Assembly: GCF_014287275.1 (NCBI RefSeq)
Contig: NZ_JACONZ010000001.1
Coordinates: 620,001-684,000 of the forward strand
DNA from: Anaerofilum hominis
Lineage (GTDB): Bacteria; Bacillota; Clostridia; Oscillospirales; Ruminococcaceae
Reading direction: 5' to 3'
DNA length: 64,000 nucleotides
Each line of letters opens with the position of its first letter. Within the stretch, counting starts at the first letter, position 1. Shown here piece after piece: positions 23,624 to 31,336 of the stretch. The position numbers and the translations under genes were made by a program. The notes under the pieces were generated by a model. It ran no database searches. It was not told the origin of the DNA and saw only the letters and a program-made list of their open reading frames with translations.

Positions 23624-24202
23624 TCAACTGGTGAACAGGCCGTGCCTGCTGCAATACCAGTACAGCTTCCCCCTGCGCAGCCGTGGAATGCGCAGTTCGG
23701 CCCCCTGCTCCGGGTACAGCCGCACCACGGTCACGCGGTCGTACCCCACCAGGGCCGCAAAGACGATATAATGCTCTTTTTCCATGCCATGGGCAAAGGT
23801 GATATAGTCCTCATCCTCCACCTGCTCCACAGCGGGCCGGTGCGCCTCGTCTGCGGGCTGCGCCCGCAGCGGCTCCAGCTTGCGCCCGCAGCAGGAGAGT
23901 TCCGCCGCCCCGGTCGCAGTCATCAGGTTGCCGCAGGACGGGCACACATAAAATTGAATACGCTTCATATTTCCTCCCTCGGTGTCGTTGGCTTCGAGGC
24001 AGCCGGATAAAAGCTGGTTCACACCGGTGCCCAGCGCCTCGGCCAGCGCTCCCAAAGTGCCCACGTCCGGGCAGCCTGCGCCGCGTTCCCATTTTGAGAC
24101 CGCCTTGTCCCCCACCCCCACGGCTTCGGCCAGGGCGCGCTGGGTGAGGCCCTTTTCCAGACGCAGGCGGCGGATCAGCGCGCCGGTCTTTTGCTGGTCC
24201 AT
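23624..24202 (-). CDS. XRE-type HTH protein with desulfoferrodoxin-like C-terminal domain
   Basis: 192 aa, two parts. Residues about 5-65 are an XRE/Cro-type helix-turn-helix (GALIRRLRLEKGLTQRALAEAVG, KAVSKWERGAGCPD). After a linker comes a cysteine-rich knuckle, CPSCGN and SCCGRKLEPL, then a segment resembling the superoxide-reductase-like fold of desulfoferrodoxin (ITFAHGMEKEHYIVFAAL, LYPEQGAELRIPR, YWYCSRHGLF). Such proteins may couple metal or redox sensing to DNA binding; the iron-ligand set is not complete, so enzymatic activity is doubtful. ATG 24202 has GGAGGTG 6 nt upstream. Single gene. Confidence 0.8.
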   Translation of the reverse strand: MDQQKTGALIRRLRLEKGLTQRALAEAVGVGDKAVSKWERGAGCPDVGTLGALAEALGTGVNQLLSGCLEANDTEGGNMKRIQFYVCPSCGNLMTATGAAELSCCGRKLEPLRAQPADEAHRPAVEQVEDEDYITFAHGMEKEHYIVFAALVGYDRVTVVRLYPEQGAELRIPRLRRGKLYWYCSRHGLFTS

Positions 24203-24274
24203 TCCGATCACCTCCGTCCTCCAGGATACCCCGGAAGTTGAAAAAATGCAATCGACGCTTCGTAGAGGCGTTTT

Positions 24275-24988
24275 TTATTTTGTCTCTGCCGGCGCTGCTT
24301 TACAAAACTCCGCGCAGAGGAACAGCGGCAGATGGGAAGTGTTGTCCGCCGGGTCGTAGGTCTCCGGTTCGGTGAGCCGCGTCAGGCTGAACCCGTTCTC
24401 CGCCGCGAGGTTCAGGTAAAACGAGAGCGGGCGGTGGTAATGGACCGAGCGCCCCCAGAACTCGTTCACCTGCTCTCCCTCTTCGAGGTAACCCCGCACC
24501 AGTTTTGCCACGGCGACGCCGTTTTCATCCCGCTGCCAGCTGCCGGCAAAAAAAGCCGGGTGGACGATGGAGAACCACATGCGGCCGCCCGGCTTTACCA
24601 CCCGCGCGAATTCCCGCATCGTCCCCGAAATGTCTCCCACATCCATCAGCACCTGGTTGCAGAACACCAGGTCAAACGTCGCGGCCGGGTAGGGCAGCGC
24701 CGCCTGCAGGTCGGCGCGGTCAAATTGGCAGCCTGGGGCGTTTTCGCGCGCCAGCTCCAGCATGGCCTGTGAGCCGTCGCAGCCCCGCGCCGCAGCCCCC
24801 TGCTGCTGGAACCAGCGGGTATACCAGCCGTAACCGCAGCCCGCATCCAGGACTTTCCAGCCCCGCACATCCGTGAAACGCCGCTCTACCAGCGCTTTAT
24901 TCTGCGCCGCAAATGCCGACTGCTCCTGCACTTTCTGGTAGGTTTGCGCCGCTGCGTCCCACTGCTGCAAAACATCTGTATGTTCCAT
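24275..24988 (-). CDS. Class I SAM-dependent methyltransferase (237 aa)
   Basis: Rossmann-fold methyltransferase. Motif I VLDAGCGYGWYTRWF, then GCDGSQAMLELARENAP, and LPYPAATFDLVFCNQVLMDV (motifs II-III) with ARVVKPGGRMWFSIVHPAFF. This is the Methyltransf_11/UbiE-like pattern acting on small molecules; the substrate is unknown. Start ATG 24988 with GGGAG 9 nt upstream; the longer frame to 25015 lacks support. It stands between a nitroreductase and the XRE gene, each with its own ribosome site. Confidence 0.9.
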   Translation of the reverse strand: MEHTDVLQQWDAAAQTYQKVQEQSAFAAQNKALVERRFTDVRGWKVLDAGCGYGWYTRWFQQQGAAARGCDGSQAMLELARENAPGCQFDRADLQAALPYPAATFDLVFCNQVLMDVGDISGTMREFARVVKPGGRMWFSIVHPAFFAGSWQRDENGVAVAKLVRGYLEEGEQVNEFWGRSVHYHRPLSFYLNLAAENGFSLTRLTEPETYDPADNTSHLPLFLCAEFCKAAPAETK

Positions 24989-25163
24989 TTTTCTGCTCCC
25001 TTTCCGCAAAGGCAAAGTCTTTTTCTTTCCTCCTGCACATAAAAAGCCGGCGCGCTGTGGTCAGACAACCCGCCGGCAGTATCTTTTCCATCCGCGCCGT
25101 CCCTGCAGACGGCAATGTGCCGAGGCAATTGATCCGAGATCTTTCTCGGCGTTTCGCTCCGTT

Positions 25164-25682
25164 TTACACGCGCACGACCGCGTCGTCCTTGCGCGGTTTC
25201 GCGGCCGGTTCTTCCGCGGCATAGCCCAGCACGCAGTGGGCCACACCCACGTAGTTCTCCGGGATGCCCCACTTTGCTTTCAGGGCTTTGCCCTCCTCGC
25301 TCTCAAAGACCTGCTTTGCCCGGTGGATCCAGCAGGACCCCAGCCCAACGGCCTTTGCTGCCAGCATCAGGTTCGCCATCACCAGCGAGCCGTCCTCGGT
25401 GCAGGTGGGGCGGTCGCCGTTTGAGAACACCACGATCACCGTGGGCGCGCCGTAGAAAGGATCACTGTCGTTGCCCAGTACCCGCGCATTCAGCCTGGAA
25501 AGCAGCCGGACGGTCTCCGCGTCCTGCACCGCCACCATCTTCGGCGACTGCAGCCCCATGCTGCTGGGCGCCCAGACGCCCGCCTCCAGCACGGTGTCCA
25601 GTTCCTGCGGCTTGATCTGCTCGGGCTTATAGGCGCGTACGCTGCGGCGCTCTTTTATGACTTTCAAAATTTCCTGTTCCAT
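25164..25682 (-). CDS. Nitroreductase-family protein (172 aa)
   Basis: FMN-dependent oxidoreductase fold: IKERRSVRAYKPEQIKPQEL with the phosphate-binding RRSVR, APSSMGLQSPKMVAV, an APTVIVVFSNGD strand, MLAAKAVGLGSCWIH and a C-terminal GYAAEEP segment. Such enzymes reduce quinones, nitro compounds or flavins; the physiological substrate is not predictable. GGGGAG precedes the ATG, and a consensus promoter lies 40-70 bp upstream. Confidence 0.92.
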   Translation of the reverse strand: MEQEILKVIKERRSVRAYKPEQIKPQELDTVLEAGVWAPSSMGLQSPKMVAVQDAETVRLLSRLNARVLGNDSDPFYGAPTVIVVFSNGDRPTCTEDGSLVMANLMLAAKAVGLGSCWIHRAKQVFESEEGKALKAKWGIPENYVGVAHCVLGYAAEEPAAKPRKDDAVVRV

Positions 25683-25720
25683 TTCTGTCTCCCCCTTTTT
25701 TCGCTTCTGTTCACAGCCAA

Positions 25721-25749
25721 ATTATAGCATTTCCACCGGGGGAAATCAA
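25721..25749 (-). promoter_or_regulatory. Sigma-A promoter of the nitroreductase gene
   Basis: Minus strand TTGATT (25744-25749), 17 bp, TATAAT (25721-25726). Confidence 0.85.
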
Positions 25750-25866
25750 TTTTTTCCGCCCTGCGCCCCTTTTCTGCCGCCAAAAGTTAAGGGGCCGGGC
25801 GAGCCCAAAACAAAGCGGCGCGTTCCGCCTTGTCCCGGATAAGGCGGGCGTCCCCATGACCTGCGC

Positions 25867-27153
25867 TTACAAAAATTTGTCCAGTTCCTGCTCTACCAGC
25901 GGATATTTTTTTACCCGCGGCTGTGCGAACACCCTGCCGGCCATGACGACCATATAGGGCGCGCGCAGGCAGGTCAGGTCTGCCAGCGGGTCGCCGTCGG
26001 TGACGAGCAGGTCGGCGGATTTGCCCGCCTCCACCGAGCCGGTCTTTTGCGCAATGCCCAGGATCTCAGCGTTTTTCAGCGTGGCGGTATGCAGGGCAAA
26101 GGCGCGGGACACCCCCACGTATTTGTGAAAATACTGCAGTTCGCGCCACATATCGTAATGGGTGGTAAAGGGGCAGCCCGCGTCGGTGCCCAGCCCCACG
26201 GGTATGCCGTGCGCCAGAGCGGTCTTTGCACAGGAGACGATGCCCTCAAACACCACATTGCCGTTATACTGTGTCAGCTCTGTGCTGCCCACGACCTGCG
26301 GGTCCATCATCGCCAGGGGCACCGCCGGGGAGATGGTGCACACATGGGCCGCCCCGCGCTGTTGGAACAGCTCTACCAGTGCCTCATCCAGGGCCGCGCC
26401 GTGTTCAATGGTGTCCACACCGTTTTCCAGCGCCACCCGCACCCCCTCGGGGCTCTCCACATGGGCGGCCACCGGATATCCCAGCCGGTGCGCTTCCTCA
26501 CAGGCCGCCCGGACCAGCTCCGGCGGCATGCGCAGCACGCCCGGCTCGCCCTTGACCTTTGCGTCCAGCACGCCCCCGGTGATCATCAGCTTGATCAGAT
26601 CCGGCTTGCCCTGCGCGATCCTGCGCACCAGGGCGCGGCATTCCTCTTCCGTCTGGGCCACCGCAGCCACAGAGCCCGCCATGTGGCCGCCGGGCACCGT
26701 CACTGCCAGATCGGCCACCAGCATGCGCGGCCCCACTGTTTTGCCGGTTTTGACCCGGTCGCGAATAGCCGAGTCCACCCCGTCCAGACCGCCCACCGTG
26801 CGGATGGTCGTAACCCCCGAGAGCAGTTCGGTCTTTGCCGCCTTCTCGCATACGCTGCGGGCCAGCGCACGGGTGACGGGGTTCCCCATCAAAAATGAGG
26901 CCAGTTTTGCGGCGTCGGTCTCCTTTTTCTTCGGCGCGCCGGTGGAAGCCAGATGCAGGTGCAGGTTGATCAGACCGGGCATCAGGTATCTGCCGCCCAG
27001 GTCCACCACTTCGCATCCTTCATAAGAGGCCGCCGCCTTTTCCACCAGGGCGATCTTCCCATCCTCCACGACGACCGCCATCCCGGCCTGCGGCGCCATG
27101 TTCTCTGTGCCGTCCAGCAAAGTGCAGTTGACAAATGCAGTCTTCATCCTCAT
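25867..27153 (-). CDS. Amidohydrolase-family metal-dependent hydrolase (428 aa)
   Basis: TIM-barrel hydrolase of the imidazolonepropionase/prolidase-like amidohydrolase group. The composite beta-sandwich N-terminus is followed by the metal-site LMPGLINLHLHLAS (HxH), a Lys in DLIKLMITGG, AAHVESPEG, TIEHGAALD, and the catalytic Asp in VGLGTDAGCPFTTHY; the C-terminus closes with GKSADLLVTDGDPLAD. ATG 27153 has GGGGAAG 7 nt upstream; 27147 is an alternative. Substrates in this group are amide or peptide-like; not predictable. A second, only distantly similar amidohydrolase is encoded in the A+T-rich cassette at 56521. Confidence 0.9.
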   Translation of the reverse strand: MRMKTAFVNCTLLDGTENMAPQAGMAVVVEDGKIALVEKAAASYEGCEVVDLGGRYLMPGLINLHLHLASTGAPKKKETDAAKLASFLMGNPVTRALARSVCEKAAKTELLSGVTTIRTVGGLDGVDSAIRDRVKTGKTVGPRMLVADLAVTVPGGHMAGSVAAVAQTEEECRALVRRIAQGKPDLIKLMITGGVLDAKVKGEPGVLRMPPELVRAACEEAHRLGYPVAAHVESPEGVRVALENGVDTIEHGAALDEALVELFQQRGAAHVCTISPAVPLAMMDPQVVGSTELTQYNGNVVFEGIVSCAKTALAHGIPVGLGTDAGCPFTTHYDMWRELQYFHKYVGVSRAFALHTATLKNAEILGIAQKTGSVEAGKSADLLVTDGDPLADLTCLRAPYMVVMAGRVFAQPRVKKYPLVEQELDKFL

Positions 27154-27180
27154 CACGCTTCTTCCCCAGAGATTGAACAC

Positions 27181-27209
27181 AGTATACCAGAACCGGCCCC
27201 GTTTTTCAA
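27181..27209 (-). promoter_or_regulatory. Promoter of the amidohydrolase gene embedded in a hairpin
   Basis: Minus strand TTGAAA (27204-27209), 17 bp, TATACT (27181-27186). The spacer and -35 coincide with an inverted repeat (AGAACCGGCC at 27189-27198 with GGCCGGTTCT at 27213-27222). Confidence 0.7.
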
Positions 27210-27222
27210 CGAGGCCGGTTCT

Positions 27223-27627
27223 GTTTTGCCTTTACGCATTTCGAACCCCCTGACGCGCCCGCACGGGTGGCTTTCCCCCCTGTCCTACCCGAAAACCGCC
27301 CGCTGCGGCTGGTGTCCCGCCGCGGTCGTCGGACCTGCAGCGGGAGGGCAGAGCTGCTGGGATCAAGTACAAACTGCAAAACGGACATAACCGCCGTCGG
27401 CTCTGCAAAATAGGGCCGCGCGCCCGGCAGTTTAAAAGTCTCCGGCCGCCTTACTAAAAAATCGTGTGGGCCCGCCCCTGCCTGAAAGCCAGATGACGGA
27501 GAGGGGGATATTGGGAACAAAAAGCGTGGAACAAAAAGGCGTCTCAGCCCAAAGCCAGCCCGGATAAGCAGAAGAAAACACCAGAGAAGCCATTTTTCCT
27601 TATCCATTTCCCACAAGCTGAAAAACT
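27223..27627. other. Intergenic, no gene recognised
   Basis: Mixed composition between divergent transcription units. Open frames lack ribosome sites and known motifs. Confidence 0.6.
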
Positions 27628-27673
27628 TTGAAAACCAAAATTTAGAACATTTTACAATGCGACATCGATGTCG
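27628..27673 (+). promoter_or_regulatory. Promoter and palindromic operator of the XRE gene
   Basis: TTGAAA (27628-27633), 19 bp, TACAAT (27653-27658), followed at once by the perfect 14-bp palindrome CGACATCGATGTCG (27660-27673), which would overlap the transcription start. Autoregulation by the XRE protein encoded 50 bp downstream is likely but unproven. Confidence 0.6.
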
Positions 27674-27723
27674 TCGTTATTTGTCAAAAAATGGAATATT
27701 CTTCTTTTCAAGGAGGGATTATT

Positions 27724-27966
27724 TTGTTCAACCGTTTCAATTCTCATTTTGGCGGGGACCTTGTAAACGCCCGGCTGAAAAAAGGCTTTTCACAGGCTGC
27801 TGCCGCAGAGGCCGCCGGCATTTCTGTGCGGGAATACCAGCGCATTGAAAAAGGCACGTCTCAAGTCAAGGTGGAACCGTTTTTAAGGCTGGTCTTCTTT
27901 TTTGACCTGGAGATCGAAAACTACAGAAAGGTCGTATTTCCAGATGAAACTGTATCTCCCCATTAA
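27724..27966 (+). CDS. Small XRE-family HTH protein (80 aa)
   Basis: Single helix-turn-helix domain: VNARLKKGFSQAAAAEAAGISVREYQRIEKG (about residues 15-45), followed by a short hydrophobic C-terminal segment with RLVFFFDLEIENY. I chose TTG at 27724 because AAGGAGG ends 6-7 nt before it; an ATG at 27691 lies upstream of that ribosome site. It overlaps the next gene by 23 bp, so the two are probably co-translated. Probable autoregulator acting on the palindrome at 27660. Confidence 0.8.
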   Translation: MFNRFNSHFGGDLVNARLKKGFSQAAAAEAAGISVREYQRIEKGTSQVKVEPFLRLVFFFDLEIENYRKVVFPDETVSPH

Positions 27967-28207
27967 AGAAAGCCTATTTCATCCCGACATCGGCCCTTAC
28001 TGTTCGTGGGGTATTGCCTGTCTGGAATTCAGCCCCGAGGGCTGCCGCCAAACTGCCTTTGTCTCGGACGTTTCCGTTGAACTGGCTTTTGTACATAAGT
28101 TGGCTCGGCGCTGCACGCGCAGCCAGCTGGCCCCGGTCCATCTGCGGGATGTGGTGGCGGACGCGCTGGAAGAACAGGGCTGCGCCCCCGCTTTCGACCC
28201 GAAGTGA
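27944..28207 (+). CDS. Small conserved-type protein, possibly DUF6514-like (87 aa)
   Basis: 87 aa, starts MKLYLPIKESLF, with YCSWGIACLEFSP, a VSDVSVELAFVHKLARRC helix and SQLAPVHLRDVVADALEEQG near the C-terminus. The layout (short strand pair, DIS-like motif, LsPvHL-x-DVvxD-L) resembles the small Firmicutes family I know as DUF6514, whose function is unknown; this match is from memory and moderate. The ATG lies inside the XRE frame, a classical coupled pair. No ribosome site stronger than the upstream coding sequence is visible. Confidence 0.6.
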   Translation: MKLYLPIKESLFHPDIGPYCSWGIACLEFSPEGCRQTAFVSDVSVELAFVHKLARRCTRSQLAPVHLRDVVADALEEQGCAPAFDPK

Positions 28208-28877
28208 AAATCCCCTGCAGAGCTTGTTCCCTGTGGGGACGGGCGGACAAGGCCGCTGCCAAGAGCGGCCGAGACTGTTCCCGGCTCCGGCGCAGTTCTG
28301 AACCGGCCCCCGGAACGTGTCCGCTTCACGGACACAGACACGACCGGGGCGGCCGGTCCAAAAAAGCAAAGGCATTGGTCCCGCAGCTTTTGTCCTGCCG
28401 CCCTTTTGACCCGCGGTCCCATCCGCCGCGGCGCCTAGTACCGCAAGATCCGGGCTTTGATCGCGCGGCAGCAAAAGGTGCCCTGAAGCGGCGGTTTTCT
28501 CAGCACAAAAAACAGGGCGGGAGCCAAACGCGCAGGCTGTGAGCGGGCCGCGCCTGCGAGCAGAGCGCAACAAGCGAAGTGCGCCCCGCTCTTGCAGCCG
28601 CTGTCTCCGCTCTCTCGCCGGGAGGGCTTAGTTTCGTGGAAACGAGGCCAGCAGCGACGGCGAGAGCCTCAGCGTTCCCCAAGGGAAAAGCTCAAACCAG
28701 TGCCCTGCCATCCAAAAGCGCTGGACACTTTCTGTCCCTAATCACAGAGAACAGAGGGCCGCGCGGCAAACATCGCGCAAAAAATTAATTCTATCTTTCT
28801 CATCCTGCTTGAAACCGCAAAAAATGAGGCCTGATTTTTATTTTTTTACTCAAAAGTGGGTTATTTCAAAAACAAAA
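28208..28877. other. Intergenic, no gene recognised
   Basis: Composition falls from G+C-rich to A+T-rich towards the right end, approaching the TIR island. Six-frame translations give nothing recognisable. Confidence 0.6.
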
Positions 28878-28905
28878 CCCCAGCGGAACGTGGACCCCGC
28901 TGGGG
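28878..28905 (-). terminator. Terminator downstream of the HTH-TIR operon
   Basis: CCCCAGCGG paired with CCGCTGGGG around a 10-nt loop, followed on the minus strand by TTTTGTTTTT. It lies about 230 bp past the TIR stop codon; the interval has no gene. Confidence 0.7.
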
Positions 28906-29134
28906 GGGAGCGCTGCTTAATACAACCGACGTTCGAGGACAAGGGGTCAAAACAGCGAAGCCGCGGCATCTGTGCGCTGCAAACCCTGGGCCATCAAAAA
29001 AGCGGCAGAGAGTTTCTGTAGGGCGAGAATTTGTTTTACCTGTCTGCGGAATCAATGAAACCGTGGGGAACACTGCGATGCGACACATAATCTTCAAGAT
29101 ATATAGGACCCGAAAGACCGCCTAACCAGCTGGA

Positions 29135-30082
29135 TTAATAACTTTGCCTTTTTAACGATCGCAGCAGCGGTTCTAAAAACTGTTGGTAGTCCCTGTCCTC
29201 TCTGATACGGGCATATTTTTTTGACGCCAGCAGCGCCGGCGGCTGTGAATCATCCAGAATAACGGGATAAATTGAATCGGGCTGTTCTTTTGCAAAACTC
29301 ATATAATAAGCCGTCCATTCATCCCTGCAAAAAACAGAACTCAAAAAAGCTTCTGAGATAAGAGGGATCATGGCTTTAGATGCTTCAATCCCCTGCGATA
29401 TTTTTGCAATAATATCTTCGCCCAGTTCAATGGACCAGTCGTCCAGGAAGACCTGATAACCTGCCTCTAACAAATCAGTGGCCAAAGCTCTGGCAAAGGC
29501 GAGGTCCCCCGTTGCATGTGATATAAATACTCTGCATGGATTAGTTGGTTTTAAATACATAGCTTTAATATACCTCTCAAACAATAAATTTTCACAATAT
29601 TCCAGCTCTAGAAGTTGTCGATATCTTTCGGCATATCCGACGGAGCGGAAATGCAGCCCCCTCAATTCATCTATTCGTTCCAAAAGATTTATCGTTGGGA
29701 TCAGGTTATCTAAGTATTTTATTGGAAAGGTATCATACTGATTGGTTAATAGAGGGTCACCGAAATATACGACTGCCTGCCAATCATCATCATAGTCGTC
29801 AAAAAATCCGATACATCCTTTGTGTCGTCCTTTTGTCACAAGAACAGGACCATACTCCAGATACGCCCCTTTTTCTCCGCTTCGCTGATATTGAACCAAT
29901 TTTTCATAAATACTATTTTGTCGAAGATGATCCTCTTTTGGGGGGCTGAACATTACACATTCCTCGTCCTCCGTGACAGTAACTCGAGGATCACCAATCA
30001 ATGCCCGCTCTAATGCCGCCCGTTGCTTATCATCTAAAAAAAGAGAGATTCGGTCAGTTGCACCCGGGGCTCCTGTTATCAC
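29135..30082 (-). CDS. TIR-domain protein with novel N-terminal region (315 aa)
   Basis: The C-terminal part, about residues 185-310, is a TIR domain: RVFISHATGDLAFARALATDL, GYQVFLDDWSIELGEDI, MIPLISEAFLSSVFCRDEW, the last containing the Glu that is catalytic in NADase TIRs. The first about 180 residues are not recognised. They include a small beta-rich segment, GPVLVTKGRHKGCIGFFDDYDDDW, reminiscent of KOW/SH3-like barrels, and then a helical linker. The start is GTG 30082; the ribosome site is weak (GGGAAG 13-16 nt upstream). It follows an HTH gene by 28 bp in an A+T-richer island, so both probably form one operon. Bacterial TIR proteins are commonly antiphage effectors; that role is inferred. 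Confidence 0.82.
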   Translation of the reverse strand: MITGAPGATDRISLFLDDKQRAALERALIGDPRVTVTEDEECVMFSPPKEDHLRQNSIYEKLVQYQRSGEKGAYLEYGPVLVTKGRHKGCIGFFDDYDDDWQAVVYFGDPLLTNQYDTFPIKYLDNLIPTINLLERIDELRGLHFRSVGYAERYRQLLELEYCENLLFERYIKAMYLKPTNPCRVFISHATGDLAFARALATDLLEAGYQVFLDDWSIELGEDIIAKISQGIEASKAMIPLISEAFLSSVFCRDEWTAYYMSFAKEQPDSIYPVILDDSQPPALLASKKYARIREDRDYQQFLEPLLRSLKRQSY

Positions 30083-30110
30083 TCGAAAATTTTTCTTCCC
30101 GCCCCAGTCT

Positions 30111-30704
30111 TTACAGAGGTAAAAGCTGGTGCACCCCCTTTAAAAAGCCGAACTGAGTTTGCAATTCCGGGATCTCTTCGTTCCAGCTATATGTGACCGG
30201 CATAAAGGTACGTCCGGGTCTGTCAGCCAGGTCCGGAATACGCCAATCCCCCTCAATTAGCTGCGCAGAGCGGAGTCTCCCCCGGCGCAGCCAACGTTGT
30301 ACCGTTGGTACCGTCACCCCGTGATGCTGTGCGAACTGCGCTATCGAAAGCAAAGAGGAATTCACCTGCAGCAGCAGATAAACTTGATCCGCTTGCTGCT
30401 CCATTTTTTCGCCATTTGAATCGTAGGAAATCTCATCACAGTGACACAACTCCAGGCACATGCCCGCAGATGTAAGGGAATAATTGTAATACCACCAATC
30501 ATGCAGAGTCGGCAAAGCACTGTCCTGTACCTGCTGATAAAAATGTTGACAAATTTTCACAACCGCTTCGCTTTTTACCTGGGACCAGCCCTCTTCAAGA
30601 ACCCCATCTGTTCGGCAATGTTCCAGATAGCCAGCAATAGAGTAAAGCAACTCTTCTTTTGTGGTAATTTCATTATCCATAAACAATTGAAACTTTTTTC
30701 GCAC
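30111..30704 (-). CDS. HTH (excisionase/MerR-like) protein paired with the TIR gene (197 aa)
   Basis: Residues 1-100 are an unrecognised, mostly helical, acidic and aromatic region (LHDWWYYNYSLTSAGMCLELCH). Near residues 115-160 lies a helix-turn-helix of the excisionase/MerR type, SIAQFAQHHGVTVPTVQRWLRRGRLRSAQ followed by the wing GDWRIPDLADRPGR. I chose GTG 30704, which has GGGGAG 7 nt upstream, over GTG 30719 and ATG 30680. First gene of the two-gene unit with the TIR protein; it could be its regulator or its sensor. No homologue comes to mind. Confidence 0.7.
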   Translation of the reverse strand: MRKKFQLFMDNEITTKEELLYSIAGYLEHCRTDGVLEEGWSQVKSEAVVKICQHFYQQVQDSALPTLHDWWYYNYSLTSAGMCLELCHCDEISYDSNGEKMEQQADQVYLLLQVNSSLLSIAQFAQHHGVTVPTVQRWLRRGRLRSAQLIEGDWRIPDLADRPGRTFMPVTYSWNEEIPELQTQFGFLKGVHQLLPL

Positions 30705-30801
30705 TGTACGTCTCCCCACTCCAGCTATCGCGCCTCTAAGTGCATATCCGTAATGAAATCAACACTGCCACCTAAAATCGCCTTACTTTTAGATCATATC
30801 T

Positions 30802-30831
30802 ATTATACCGACTCATCTATTAAAAAAACAA
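30802..30831 (-). promoter_or_regulatory. Likely promoter of the HTH-TIR operon
   Basis: Minus strand TTGTTT (30826-30831), 18 bp, TATAAT (30802-30807), about 100 bp before the HTH start. Confidence 0.6.
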
Positions 30832-30894
30832 GGGGAACATTTTCACCCCTGCTTTCTACTCCTTTGTCTGGTATGCCATGATCATGTAGAATCG

Positions 30895-31192
30895 ATATGG
30901 GTGTCTCCTGTCCCCTCAGGGTGAAGCTCAGCGGAGCAAAGTCTGTCGCGAAAGCGAAGAAACGTCCCATTCGGCTAAGGCGCCTTGCCGTGAGGCGGGG
31001 ATTCCCATCAAATGGAGTATTTCTGAACTGGATCGGGTAAAGGGAGTTCAGCGCGCTTCGGCGCGCTTCGGCGCTGCGCGCCTCCGCTTGGACGCGCTGC
31101 GCGGCAGTCCACCGGACTGCCGCTGGCCCGCTCGCGCTTCGCCTCACGTCTCGCGTTCGCGCGAGCGCTTTGTTCGACTCCCTTCACCTGCA
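30895..31192. mobile_element. Transposon-end-like relic and tRNA-Gly 3'-end inverted copy
   Basis: No gene here. The left part (30915-31015: GGTGAAGCTCAGCGGAGC, GTCGCGAAAGCG, CGTGAGGCGGGGATTCCC) has the look of an IS200/IS605-type right end or its guide-RNA scaffold, but no transposase or tnpB is present. The right part is a long imperfect inverted repeat: GGTAAAGGGAGTTCAGCGCGC near 31036 opposes GCGC...GTTCGACTCCCTTCACC ending at 31190. The second arm, GTTCGACTCCCTTCACCTGC (31173-31192), is identical to the 3' end of the adjacent tRNA-Gly but in the opposite orientation. G+C-rich short tandem words (GCGCGCTTCGGC) fill the centre. Confidence 0.4.
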
Positions 31193-31194
31193 TG

Positions 31195-31219
31195 AAAAAA
31201 GCGTCCCCTTTGGGGACGC
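31195..31219 (-). terminator. Terminator of the tRNA-Gly transcript
   Basis: GCGTCCCC-TTT-GGGGACGC stem at 31201-31219 with a T6 tract on the minus strand (31195-31200), 12 bp past the tRNA. Confidence 0.85.
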
Positions 31220-31230
31220 CTTTTCTTTGG

Positions 31231-31302
31231 AGCAGGTGAAGGGAGTCGAACCCTCGTCCGCAGCTTGGAAGGCTGCTGTACTAGCCGTTGTACGACACCT
31301 GC
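31231..31302 (-). tRNA. tRNA-Gly (anticodon UCC)
   Basis: 72-nt cloverleaf on the minus strand: acceptor GCAGGTG with CACCTGC and discriminator U, anticodon stem GCAGC/GCTGC with loop CTTCCAA giving anticodon TCC, T-loop GGTTCGACTCC. CCA is not encoded. A near-exact inverted copy of its 3' end lies 39 bp downstream. Confidence 0.95.
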
Positions 31303-31336
31303 ATCTCTGTCCCCCATCTGCGGGGGACAGTTTTTA

